From Gigaspora rosea (Eukaryota; Glomeromycota; Glomeromycetes; Diversisporales; Gigasporaceae), in NCBI GenBank assembly GCA_003550325.1, contig QKWP01000056.1:315909-379908 (forward strand): a DNA stretch of 64,000 nucleotides, read 5' to 3'. Each line of letters opens with the position of its first letter. Position 1 is the stretch's first letter. A program made the translations under genes and the position numbers. The notes under the pieces are model-generated. The model made no database searches. It worked only from the letters and a program-made list of their open reading frames with translations, and was not told where the DNA came from. This document shows, one piece after another, positions 53,969-64,000 of this stretch.

Positions 53969-56900
53969 TTAATAATCTAAATATATATATATTATATAAG
54001 TAATAGTTTTGTTTAAATTAAATTATCTAATATAGTACTTACCAAGAGGAATTGTAGCAGAATCTATAGGTTTACTTGCCAGTGCTGCTAATATAGTATA
54101 ATTGATTAATAAAAAATTAAATAAATAATACAATATAATTTTTAAAATAAGTACTTTTAATGGCATTTGATATTTTCTGAGTATTAATAATTTTGCTAGT
54201 ATACATAATATCAGGATGTTTTGGTAAAGTAGTTTGTAATTCTTTGACCATTTTATCAGCAGCTAAGAATTGCCTTTTAATTATGTCTGCATCTTCATTA
54301 TCTGAATCTGAATTTTCATTATCTGAATCTGAATTTTTATTATCTGAATCTGAATTTTCATTATTTGCATCTTCATTATCTACATCTTCATTATCTAAAT
54401 CTACATTATCCGATTGTTTTATTATATCATACCAGTTATTAAGCGTGTTCTTGATCTTATAAGCAGTAGGTCGTTTTTGTAGATCAGAATCCATGCATTG
54501 CTTAGCTAATTTAACATAGCATTCAGGAGTTCCAGGTGCAAATTCAGGTCGTAATCCAATGCAAATTTTTACAGCAAGTTCATCATTAAATTGATAACCA
54601 TCAAAGGGTCTTTGTCCAGTTGACATTTCCAACATAATGATCCCAAAACTATAAATATCAGCAGCTTGTGTAAACTTTTGACCTAATAAGACTTCTGGGG
54701 CAACATAAGGCATAACTCCATAAATACAATCTTTTGAATCATTTTCATTATATTTTTTAGACAAACCCATATCTGAAATGTAAGATTGTATAACATTACT
54801 AATTCCTTTTTCTTTCAGAATATTACCACTATGGAAGTCTGCATGAATATACCCTGCACCATGAATATTATATAAATCATTTGAAATATCGCAAAGTAGC
54901 TTTAATTTAGTCTGCCAGGTAAGCTCTTGAAAATTTTTACTTAAAAACTTATAAAGGCTTCCATTATCTGCGTATTGAAATGCCATCAAGTATTCATTTG
55001 TTTCTGTATTTTGAGCCAATCCATATATTTTAAGCTTAGTACCCATGAGTCCGCATTTTGCAAGACTTTCAAACTTTATAAATTTATATAAATTAATTCA
55101 TTTTAATAAACTATACAATTATATAATAATGATTTAACTTACTTCTTTCAAAAAATCCTTAGAACCAGATAAGGTCTTGAGAGCAACAGTGCTAGATGGT
55201 TTGCGCGCTCTTATATATATATAGTTATTATCTTTATTATTGTCGTTAAAATCGTTGTAACCAATATCTTCATTATCAACATCATCATCATCCTCATCCT
55301 TATCAGTTTTCTCAATTTTCTTGATCTCTCGTATACCACCTAACCAGGTTGCAGAAAATATAGAACCAAATCCTCCTTCACAGATTTTTTTAATATTAAC
55401 TAGCCTATCAAATGAAATCCACTCAATCATACCTTCATAAATACTTGTTCTAAGTTGAATCGCTTTCATGCAATCGTCAATCTCTTTATTTCCACTTGTC
55501 CATCCTTGAATTGTTATATCAGGATCGCATGTCTGACACCATGCTTTCTGCGTATTAAATTTATTACAATTTGCACATTTTCCATATTTAGAATTTCTAT
55601 AAATAGTTATAAAACATTTATTTCACATTTCATATGATTTTAAACTTTATATTAAATGTAATTAATTTTATACTCACCGACTAAATTAATGCGAATGAAA
55701 TGAATTTAAACATAATGGTAAATAAGTATTTATGATCTTGTTTTGTGAACTTGTTTTGCTGCTTTTAATTCCATTGATTAATAAATGTTCTTTATACTCA
55801 CAAACTAAATTAATGCGAATGAAATGAATTTAAACGTAATGGTAAATAAGTATTTATGATCTTGTTTTGTGAACTTGTTTTGCTGCTTTTAATTCCATTG
55901 ATTAATAAATGTTCTTTATACTCACAAACTAAATTAATGCGAATGAAATGAATTTAAACGTAATGGTAAATAAGTATTTATGATCTTGTTTTGTGAACTT
56001 GTTTTGCTGCTTTTAATTCCATTGATTAATAAATGTTCTTTATACTCACGCACTGAATAAAATGATTATAATGCGAAATGCGAATGAAATGAATTTAAAC
56101 GTAATGGTAAATAAGTATTTATGATCTTGTTTTGTGAACTTGTTTTGCTGCTTTTAATTCCATTGATTAATAAATGTTCTTTATACTCACGCACTGAATA
56201 AAATGATTATAATGCGAAATGCGAATGAAATGAATTTAAACGTAATGGTAAATAAGTATTTATGATCTTGTTTTGTGAACTTGTTTTGCTGCTTTTAATT
56301 CCATTGATTAATAAATGTTCTTTATACTCACGCACTGAATAAAATGATTATAATGCGAAATGCGAATGAAATGAATTTAAACGTAATGGTAAATAAGTAT
56401 TTATGATCTTGTTTTGTGAACTTGTTTTGCTGCTTTTAATTCCATTGATTAATAAATGTTCTTTATACTCACGCACTGAATAAAATGATTATAATGCGAA
56501 ATGCGAATGAAATGAATTTAAACGTAATGGTAAATAAGTATTTATGATCTTGTTTTGTGAACTTGTTTTGCTGCTTTTAATTCCATTGATTAATAAATGT
56601 TCTTTATACTCACGCACTGAATAAAATGATTATAATGCGAAATGCGAATGAAATGAATTTAAACGTAATGGTAAATAAGTATTTATGATCTTGTTTTGTG
56701 AACTTGTTTTGCTGCTTTTAATTCCATTGATTAATAAATGTTCTTTATACTCACGCACTGAATAAAATGATTATAATGCGAAATGCGAATGAAATGAATT
56801 TAAACGTAATGGTAAATAAGTATTTATGATCTTGTTTTGTGAACTTGTTTTGCTGCTTTTAATTCCATTGATTAATAAATGTTCTTTATACTCACGCACT

Positions 56901-58709
56901 GAATAAAATGATTATAATGCGAAATGCGAATGAAATGAATTTAAACGTAATGGTAAATAAGTATTTATGATCTTGTTTTGTGAACTTGTTTTGCTGCTTT
57001 TAATTCCATTGATTAATAAATGTTCTTTATACTCACGCACTGAATAAAATGATTATAATGCGAAATGCGAATGAAATGAATTTAAACGTAATGGTAAATA
57101 AGTATTTATGATCTTGTTTTGTGAACTTGTTTTGCTGCTTTTAATTCCATTGATTAATAAATGTTCTTTATACTCACGCACTGAATAAAATGATTATAAT
57201 GCGAAATGCGAATGAAATGAATTTAAACGTAATGGTAAATAAGTATTTATGATCTTGTTTTGTGAACTTGTTTTGCTGCTTTTAATTCCATTGATTAATA
57301 AATGTTCTTTATACTCACGCACTGAATAAAATGATTATAATGCGAAATGCGAATGAAATGAATTTAAACGTAATGGTAAATAAGTATTTATGATCTTGTT
57401 TTGTGAACTTGTTTTGCTGCTTTTAATTCCATTGATTAATAAATGTTCTTTATACTCACGCACTGAATAAAATGATTATAATGCGAAATGCGAATGAAAT
57501 GAATTTAAACGTAATGGTAAATAAGTATTTATGATCTTGTTTTGTGAACTTGTTTTGCTGCTTTTAATTCCATTGATTAATAAATGTTCTTTATACTCAC
57601 GCACTGAATAAAATGATTATAATGCGAAATGCGAATGAAATGAATTTAAACGTAATGGTAAATAAGTATTTATGATCTTGTTTTGTGAACTTGTTTTGCT
57701 GCTTTTAATTCCATTGATTAATAAATGTTCTTTATACTCACGCACTGAATAAAATGATTATAATGCGAAATGCGAATGAAATGAATTTAAACGTAATGGT
57801 AAATAAGTATTTATGATCTTGTTTTGTGAACTTGTTTTGCTGCTTTTAATTCCATTGATTAATAAATGTTCTTTATACTCACGCACTGAATAAAATGATT
57901 ATAATGCGAAATGCGAATGAAATGAATTTAAACGTAATGGTAAATAAGTATTTATGATCTTGTTTTGTGAACTTGTTTTGCTGCTTTTAATTCCATTGAT
58001 TAATAAATGTTCTTTATACTCACGCACTGAATAAAATGATTATAATGCTTAATGCGAATGAAATGAATTTAAACGTAATGGTAAATAAGTATTTATGATC
58101 TTGTTTTGTGAACTTGTTTTGCTGCTTTTAATTCCATTGATTAATAAATGTTCTTTATACTTACGTGCTAAAATAACGAACAATAAATATATTTAAGAAC
58201 TTATAATTGGATTAACAATAGATAATCTTAAATGCTTACTCCCTAATTGTTAAAATTGTGTAAGTGATCTTATTTTAAATAATAAAAAATAAATAAAAAT
58301 TAACATAATTAACATACTTATAGATCCAGTTTAAAAATTCACTATAATTCTCTTCTACGCCAATTCCATATCTGTAACAAATGGCAGTCTTCCAAATTCC
58401 CATAAGATCACCTTCTTCCGCAGATTTCAAATAATATGTAAACGCTTTATGCTTATCAACATCAACTCCAATTCCTAAATAATAACAATAACCAACTTGA
58501 TAAACTCCGTTAGAATTATTCATTTCTGCCGATTTTTGATAATATGTAAATGCCCTTCGTTCATCCTTTTCAACTCCAATTCCATATTCGTAACAATATC
58601 CAAGCCTGTAAATTCCAACTGGATCATTCATATCTGCCAATTGTTGACAACTAGCGAAATTTAGTTGATTGAAATTATCAATTAATTTGGTCAAATTTTC
58701 GTTTGACAT
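53969..58709 (-). CDS. Sel1-repeat / zinc-ribbon / TKL-like protein kinase, five exons, 2.7-kb first intron
   Basis: Exons: 58318-58709, 55143-55596, 54155-55073, 54043-54087, 53969-53976; phases agree throughout (1818 nt, 605 residues). Residues about 20-125 hold three Sel1 repeats (GYCYEYGIGVEKDERRAFTY, GYCYYLGIGVDVDKHKAF, AICYRYGIGVEENYSEF), usually a protein-interaction solenoid. Exon 2 opens with a zinc ribbon (CANCNKFNTQKAWCQTC), then IEWISFDRL, glycine loop CEGGFGSIFSATW, an acidic insert of about 45 residues, and VALK. Exon 3 has YIHADFHSGNIL (arginine of HRD replaced by alanine, aspartate kept), SDMGLSKK in place of DFG, YVAPEVLLG, DIYSFGIIMLEMSTGQRPFD, then an acidic SDSDN-rich tail. 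The kinase part is secure. Joining the Sel1 exon to it rests on phase agreement and spacing across the repeat-filled intron; two separate genes remain possible. Confidence 0.78.
55669..58155 (-). repeat. 18-unit tandem array (3 x 124 bp, 15 x 141 bp) with splice-site-like unit junctions
   Basis: Units start at 55669, 55793, 55917 (124 bp), then every 141 bp from 56041 to 58015. The long units are almost identical; the 58015 unit has a small change (AATGCTTAATGCG). On the minus strand each long-unit junction reads TTTTATTCAG|TGC|GTGAGTATAAAG. The three short units read ATTAATTTAG with TTT, TTT or TCG and then GTGAGT, and the outer edge reads TTTTAG|CAC|GTAAGTATAAAG. Each unit therefore looks like a 121- or 138-nt intron plus a 3-nt exon. 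The array lies in the large intron of the Sel1-kinase gene. Its sequence is the homogeneous form of the diverged satellite at 5540-9620. Confidence 0.97.
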
Positions 58710-59592
58710 TTTAATTTATGAAAAAAAGAAATACATCGATGCTGTAAAATTTATTACTTTGCATTGGTTATATAATATAGCCTAAATTATTCCTGTACAG
58801 CGTATGTAGTACGTACAATACGTTGAAGATAAGCTAAATTCAGTAGCGGCTTATTTTAAGTTTCAGCAGCATGCATGGAATACTTTATAAGTATATATTA
58901 TTCTTGGCATATTTTCTATACATAAAGTTTGAGTTTTAGATCCTTCACTCTATTGGGATTGATAATTTAAGAAAATTTACTTTTAAAGTGTTACTATTAA
59001 TGCATTTGATTAAAACAATTCTTAAACACCAATTCTTTATTTAATTTTTCAAAAATTTTCGTAATACATTTGATTAAAACAATTCTTAAACACCAATTCT
59101 TTAGAGTATAATCAATTTTATGAATTATAAAAACCATTGATTGCAAAAGTTCTATTTAAACAATATGATCAAAAATTGATTCACTCTTTTAGTCCGTAAA
59201 TAAGTATAGAGCATTTATTAATCAACATATTTTAAATAAACTACGTATTCATGCCCATGAATATTTACTATTTAATTTTATTTTATCGCATTAAGAAATG
59301 AGCATAGAAATAAGCATAAAAATAAGCATAAAGAATATTTAAGTAATCCAGTTTAAGGCATTTGGTTTATTGTTACGTAGCAATTATTATTCATTACGTA
59401 ACTTATATTATTATTTTTTTTATGGCACTTAACATTCTTACTAAATACTTCACAGATAGATTATTTTACTTATTACTTTATTTTTTTTTGCTCACATGTT
59501 CACGTTTTCATTTTCTCGTAAACAAGTTCATCGTTGATAACTACGTCTCCGAAATAATGCAAACTACTCATCTAAAATAAAACACATTTATT
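58710..59592. other. Upstream region of the Sel1-kinase gene, with a 40-bp direct repeat
   Basis: The promoter of the minus-strand gene should lie just above 58709. ATTTGATTAAAACAATTCTT..AAACACCAATTCTTT occurs twice (about 59003 and 59065). 59362-59580 is an open T-rich stretch with no domain. Confidence 0.4.
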
Positions 59593-59766
59593 GCACGGGT
59601 CTTATGTGACAACCCGTGCTTTTTTCATTTACTTATTGGCACGGATTGTTGCGTCAGACACCGTGCAATAATATGGGTGTTGAATAACCCGTTACACACT
59701 CTGGTTCATGACCTATTTAAATCCCGTGCCTTCGGCACGGAATATGAACCCGTGTGTACACTACAA
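59593..59766. ncRNA. Cluster of GC-rich hairpins with GCACGG stems (possible structured RNA or repeat)
   Basis: Hairpin 1: GCACGGGT (59593-59600) with ACCCGTGC (59612-59619), followed by TTTTTT. Hairpin 2: GCACGG (59639-59644) with CCGTGC (59661-59666). Hairpin 3: CCGTGCC (59724-59730) with GGCACGG (59734-59740) around TTC, bracketed by GGTTCATGACC and TATGAACC, which also pair. All share one stem motif and stand out from very AT-rich surroundings. Whether it is transcribed is unknown; a dispersed palindromic repeat is equally possible. Confidence 0.4.
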
Positions 59767-60749
59767 CCCTATAAAGTACACCCCCAATTGACCAAAAAAA
59801 GTGATGGTACACAAAATTGACGATATTACGTAATAATTTCTCATGATATCGATATGTGTGGTACACTTATAATACTGTAATATGAGGTGTTTTTTTACGT
59901 ACGTTTGTACTTAAATATTATTTAATTAATAAAATTGATCATATATCGGATCAAATTCTTATTTGCGATTTTTTTCCTGTAGTCGTGAGACTACGATTTT
60001 ATATATGATTTTATATGATTTTATATACGATTTCGATTTACGATTTTGATTTACAATTTTAGAAAAAAAATACAACACAGAATTATGTAATTTGTGACTA
60101 TTTTATACATGTCTCATATTTACATAAAAGACATGTGATAGGCAATCATTTTTATTTTTCTTTTTTTTATATACTGTACTATTTTTTTTTATTTGATATG
60201 TATATGTTTATAATTTATAGCTCTACCAAGACTCATATTTGCATACTTTTTTTTAAAAAAAAAATCAAGAAAAATTATCTTACCATTTAGAAGCACAAAT
60301 AATATCCAATCCACAAATATTCAAATGTTCGATAATATTTTTTTTTAAAATTAAAAAAAAAAATTAAATTATATATACATATATGTATATAAATATATAA
60401 AATATAAATATAGTTTATTTAATTAAAAATTATAGTTACCTCCAACGGTCCCACCTCCCGCCCAGCATGCCAGAGCTCACCTGGCATGCTACTGGAGTTA
60501 GTAAATTAATATAGCAAAAAAAAAAAATTCAAAATTTACCTATAATAATTAATAAAAAAAAACAATTATAATATTAGTAAATATTTAGCACTAACGTCGT
60601 TATTTTTATGCAAATATGAGTCTATATGAGTAAGAAAAAAGTGAATTTTTTTTCTTTTTATATATTTAATAAAGTCTTAAGATTATTGTTATTGGTTCAA
60701 ATAAAAAAAGATAGCTAAGCAGAAAATACTGGTAGTAATTTGGCCAGAC
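59767..60749. other. Intergenic
   Basis: AT-rich. A GGTACAC / GTGTACC pairing around 59807-59870 forms a loose inverted repeat, and GATTTTATATATGATTTTAT repeats at about 60000-60050. No gene supported. Confidence 0.4.
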
Positions 60750-60915
60750 TTAGAAACACAGCCATTAATCTTAATTATGCATGTGAAAAAACTAAGCCAG
60801 CACATAAAGCCAGAAACACAGGCAATCATGCATGTAGAAAAAAACTAAGCCAGTGCATAAAGCGAGAAACACAGCCATTAATCTTAATCAGGCATGTGAA
60901 AAAACTAAGCCTGTT
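60750..60915. repeat. Three-copy tandem repeat, about 55-60 bp
   Basis: Units share GAAACACAGCCATTAATCTT, CATGCATGTGAAAAAACTAA and GCCAGCACATAAAGC with small changes; copies start at about 60757, 60810 and 60866. Confidence 0.75.
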
Positions 60916-61299
60916 TTAAATTATACAGTACATACTGGTTTAAAATAACAATAAATATATTTAATCATACTATAAAGGATCATTGGAGGCGTAAATTATC
61001 CAGTAATAAGCTTATTATTGCAAAATCAAATGACTTATTGCTGTATTGCAAATCATTAGTCTTAGTATTATGTATATTATCGAAAAGTATTGCACACAAA
61101 ATTTTTTTTATTATTATTTTATTTTATTTTATTTGGATGCATCTGGCTATTAGTGCCAGATATTAACTTTATTATATAATGTTTATTAAATAAGTAGCAT
61201 ACATTAGTGCAATTGATGTATAAACTAAGACGGAATATGTTCCCAAAAAATAGCATATTTGCAGCCAGGTATCACTATCATCAGTTGAATTTATGATGC

Positions 61300-61745
61300 A
61301 TAGCATCAATCAGTAGTTTCCCACTTGTACAAGACAAGCTAACTTTGATAAGAAGTTTAAGCCATCACAAAATGGTTAGATTCTATATGAATTTGTGGGA
61401 AAGTTTGAGTGCGAATCTTGCTTTACTGCTAATTTCTTTATGGTGGCATATTCTTATATCTATATCCAACAATGAAATATATTAGTGATTTTGTCATGAT
61501 TCTTAATTAGGCAATTCATTAACTTCTCGGTAGTTTTCCCACCTGCACAATACAGGCTAACTTTGATGAGAAGTTTAAGCCATCACAAAATGGCTAGATT
61601 TTATGTGAATTCGTGTAAGTGGGAGAGAAGGTTTGAGTGCAAATCTTGCTTTACTTTACGGTGACTTATTCTTATATCTATATCCGACAATGAAATATGT
61701 TAGTGATTTTGTCATGATTCTCAATTAGACAATTCATTAACTCCT
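61300..61745. repeat. Tandem duplication, about 218 bp unit
   Basis: TAGTTTTCCCACCTGCACAA..GCTAACTTTGATGAGAAGTT..GAGTGCAAATCTTGCTTTAC..TTAGTGATTTTGTCATGATT at 61530-61740 repeats 61313-61525 with about 10-15 percent change. No coding evidence. Confidence 0.8.
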
Positions 61746-62809
61746 TTTACTTATACTGGCTTTGTGTTTTTCTTATGTTGCTTGATTAAATTAGAATTTA
61801 TAACTGCATTCAAATTTGATCTGGCATCTTTTTGATCTGTTGACTTACGTCAACTTGAATGATTAGTGTTGAATTTTCTTTAGATAGCATTATTATAGAC
61901 AAAGATTGTTGGACCATGGGATAGCTACAATAATAGCACAAGGACCTTTGGTTGTTAATATTCAGATTCTGCAGCTACAATATTAGTACAAGGACCATAA
62001 AAGTTTCCAACAACATATCTGTCTCGATCTTCATCTTTTAACTATATGACTCTTCACTATATTTGAAAGTGCGGTCTTCTTCTCTAGTAGCTCAATTGAT
62101 TTGGGCTATTACTTGATTGACTTTGGACCTGGTTGCAAAGTATGGGCTTGGCTGAGTCATTAGGGAAATTATTTTCTATATGTTTTTTTATCATATAGCA
62201 ATAAAGTAGCAATAATAATAATCGAAATATTTGTTAAATTTGTATAATATGTAGTGCAATTAGTTAACAAATAAAGAATAAATCTATGGGTTGATGGGTT
62301 AAAATAAAAAATTGTATTATAGATAATGATGGTCCATATTATAAAAACATCTTTAATAATAATAGACAAGCTATAATATGTCTTGTTCAAAAATTTTGCA
62401 GCTTATAAATAAGTTATGTTTTGAATATATAACCAATTCTAATCAATTGATTTTCTACTCTCACCAAAAATTACACAATTATGTAATAATAACTTGTATT
62501 TAATTGCTAATTATTATATTTTTCATTCAAATTAATACCTATAAAAGATACATTTTGTTAAATAAAGAATGTATATATCTTTTGTAAATATTTTTTACTG
62601 CAAATTTATTATATTAGTACTTTAGAGCTATACTCATAATTCAATATACCTCATTATTCTAATTAGATATGCTTAATTATACTTTTTTTATTTGAAATAA
62701 ATTAGTGTTTTACAGTTTTCTATTAGATTTAAAAAGATTTTTTAATTTATTATATACTAAAATATATTAATTAATTATTTGTTTATGTACTTTTAGTTTT
62801 TTTAAACAA
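61746..62809. other. Intergenic
   Basis: 61890-62000 repeats the phrase ATAGCACAAGGACC / TTAGTACAAGGACC once. Otherwise AT-rich with no gene. Confidence 0.4.
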
Positions 62810-62959
62810 ATGTCTGCTATTGAGACCAGAGGTGAAACTAGAAAAAAAAAAGGTTGTGAACATGCTAAATCAAATCATCAAATAAAAAAATTTAAAACTT
62901 TAGAATATGATAGAAGATATAATTATGATAATACTTTTAACAAAACACAGAAAATTTAA
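62810..62959 (+). CDS. Small basic ORF upstream of a hAT remnant (doubtful)
   Basis: 49 residues, MSAIETRGETRKKKGCEHAK onward, rich in lysine, arginine and asparagine. It ends at TAA without a recognised domain. Position and basic composition would fit the N-terminal leader of the hAT transposase whose C-terminal remnant lies 180 bp downstream, in which case it is a fragment rather than a gene. Confidence 0.3.
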   Translation: MSAIETRGETRKKKGCEHAKSNHQIKKFKTLEYDRRYNYDNTFNKTQKI

Positions 62960-63129
62960 CAAAAACAAAAAATAACCTTTAATCAACTTACTAAAAACCT
63001 TTAGGCTAAACACTTTGTGATGTGCCTTTATGTGTTCTAAAAATAGATGAAAATTTTAATAAATTGTCAAAAGAACATTCAAATTGGTTTTGATAAATTG
63101 TCAAAAGAATATTCAAATTAATTGAAGCA

Positions 63130-63440
63130 AGTGTGTTAAAAAATGCTTTAGCTAAGTTTTGTAATTAAGTTAGCTTAAGGGTAGCATGGTGGACATTCGA
63201 TTTGATTGGCTTGAAGATTACTGGATTACACAATATAAAAAAATTTTTTAAAGTAATGAAAAACCATATTATCAATTAACAACTCGTAGTTTCATATAAT
63301 AAAATTTTTTTAAACCATTTTATAGTGTTTTTCAACCCTTTGCACGTCTTCTGTAAAAAAAAATCAGTATAGATCAAATATAGTAATACGGTATGTAATG
63401 AATGAGTTAATTGGCTATTAATCATTATATATACTAGTAA
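63130..63440 (+). pseudogene. hAT transposase remnant lacking the MITE insertion
   Basis: GATTTGATTGGCTTGAAGAT..ACACAATATAAAAA..TCAATTAACAACTCGTAGTT aligns with 45255-45440 of the hAT pseudogene. It continues through TCAGTATAGATCAAATATAG into sequence that in the other copy lies beyond the MITE (46827 onward). Too decayed to translate. Confidence 0.7.
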
Positions 63441-64000
63441 ATCAGCGAAAAAATACAATGGCTCGAGTTAATAAAAGTTCTAGTACTATAAGTTGCCTTT
63501 TTTCTAAAGACAAAAAACATATTACTAACATTTAAATACATCATCAGCAAAAATATATATGCATAAACTTGCGCAAGTTTTTACGGTATGTAAGAAAATC
63601 GTAAACTTATGTAAAATTTAGCGTAATACTACGTAAGTCTTACGATGTATAAGAAAATTGTAAATTTACATAAAAATTTTATGTAAATTTACAATTTTCT
63701 TATGCACTGTAAAACTTGCATAGTTTTACACTAAACCTTTTATGTAAGTTTATGATTTTCTTATATATTGTAAAAACTTGCGAAAGTTTACGCTAAATTT
63801 TTTACAATTTTTTTATAAACTGTAAGAAATCGTAAATTTACACTAAATTTCTTATATAAATATTCGAACTCTTTCGAAATATTTTAGGACCAGAAAACAA
63901 GCTGGATCAATAAATCTGTAACCTGGATCGCGCATTGGGCTAATTTTTCGAAATAGTTCGAAATAGTTTGATGAAGTTCAAATTCTGTACTACAAGATCA
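63441..64000. repeat. AT-rich inverted repeats with a perfect 27-bp-arm palindrome
   Basis: Arms at 63649-63675 and 63677-63703 (ATAAGAAAATTGTAAATTTA..CATAAAA and its reverse complement) pair perfectly around a single A. Diverged versions of ACTTGCGCAAGTTTTTACG and AAGTTTACGCTAAATTTT surround it (63568-63850), so this is one larger imperfect palindrome. No gene. Confidence 0.7.

Noticed and set aside
54193-54462. Plus-strand ORF rich in SESEF repeats
   Set aside because: It is the antisense shadow of the acidic SDSDN tail of the kinase gene.
55669-58155. CRISPR array
   Set aside because: Units are near-identical over their whole 124/141 bp with no unique spacers, and the context is a eukaryotic kinase gene.

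Overview
The window looks like nuclear DNA of a repeat-rich, AT-rich filamentous fungus, most likely an arbuscular mycorrhizal fungus (Glomeromycotina, Rhizophagus/Gigaspora type). The reasons are short GT-AG introns of about 65-105 nt, and family signatures typical of that group: a zinc-ribbon/TKL-like kinase, Sel1 repeats, BTB-BACK, F-box, BED/hAT transposase and C2H2 proteins. Two assembly gaps are present (12617-13398 and 40995-41345). All naming is from reading the sequence; no database search was run.

Layout. 1-4262 is ordinary genic DNA: a minus-strand multi-pass membrane protein gene running off the left edge, divergent from an apparently intact ten-exon CCT zeta (TRiC/CCT chaperonin) gene. 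4263-18800 is a repeat block. A diverged satellite carrying an ATAAATACTTATTTAC core has been invaded by MITEs, a 528-bp palindrome, a SINE copy and a 4.7-kb poly(A) retroposon. The retroposon has a perfect 16-bp target duplication and encloses degenerate Sel1, F-box and J-domain fragments. 18800-23500 holds three split genes: an unrecognised minus-strand gene, an MMTAG2-like gene with an 11-nt exon and a frame problem, and another unrecognised minus-strand gene. 23500-31000 is intergenic DNA with several MITEs and a kinase fragment. 31000-38150 holds a decayed transposase-like gene, a satellite, a broken BTB-BACK gene inside that satellite, and an intact two-finger C2H2 gene. 38150-53800 is transposon-dominated: MITEs, a tRNA-headed SINE inside a palindrome, a hAT transposase pseudogene split by a 1372-bp MITE, tandem pseudokinase fragments, and a LINE with ORF1 and only the start of ORF2. 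53969-58709 (minus) is best read as one Sel1-kinase gene whose large intron holds an 18-unit tandem array. 58710-64000 is intergenic, with a hairpin cluster, tandem repeats and a second hAT remnant.

The most unusual signal is the 124/141-bp array at 55669-58155. On the minus strand every unit carries a consensus 3' splice site and a consensus 5' splice site exactly 3 nt apart. The array is the homogeneous form of the diverged satellite at 5.5-9.6 and 14.3-14.7 kb, where the same AG|few nt|GT arrangement recurs. It may be an intron-like satellite, possibly generating 3-nt exons or recursive splice sites; that reading is inference and needs RNA evidence.
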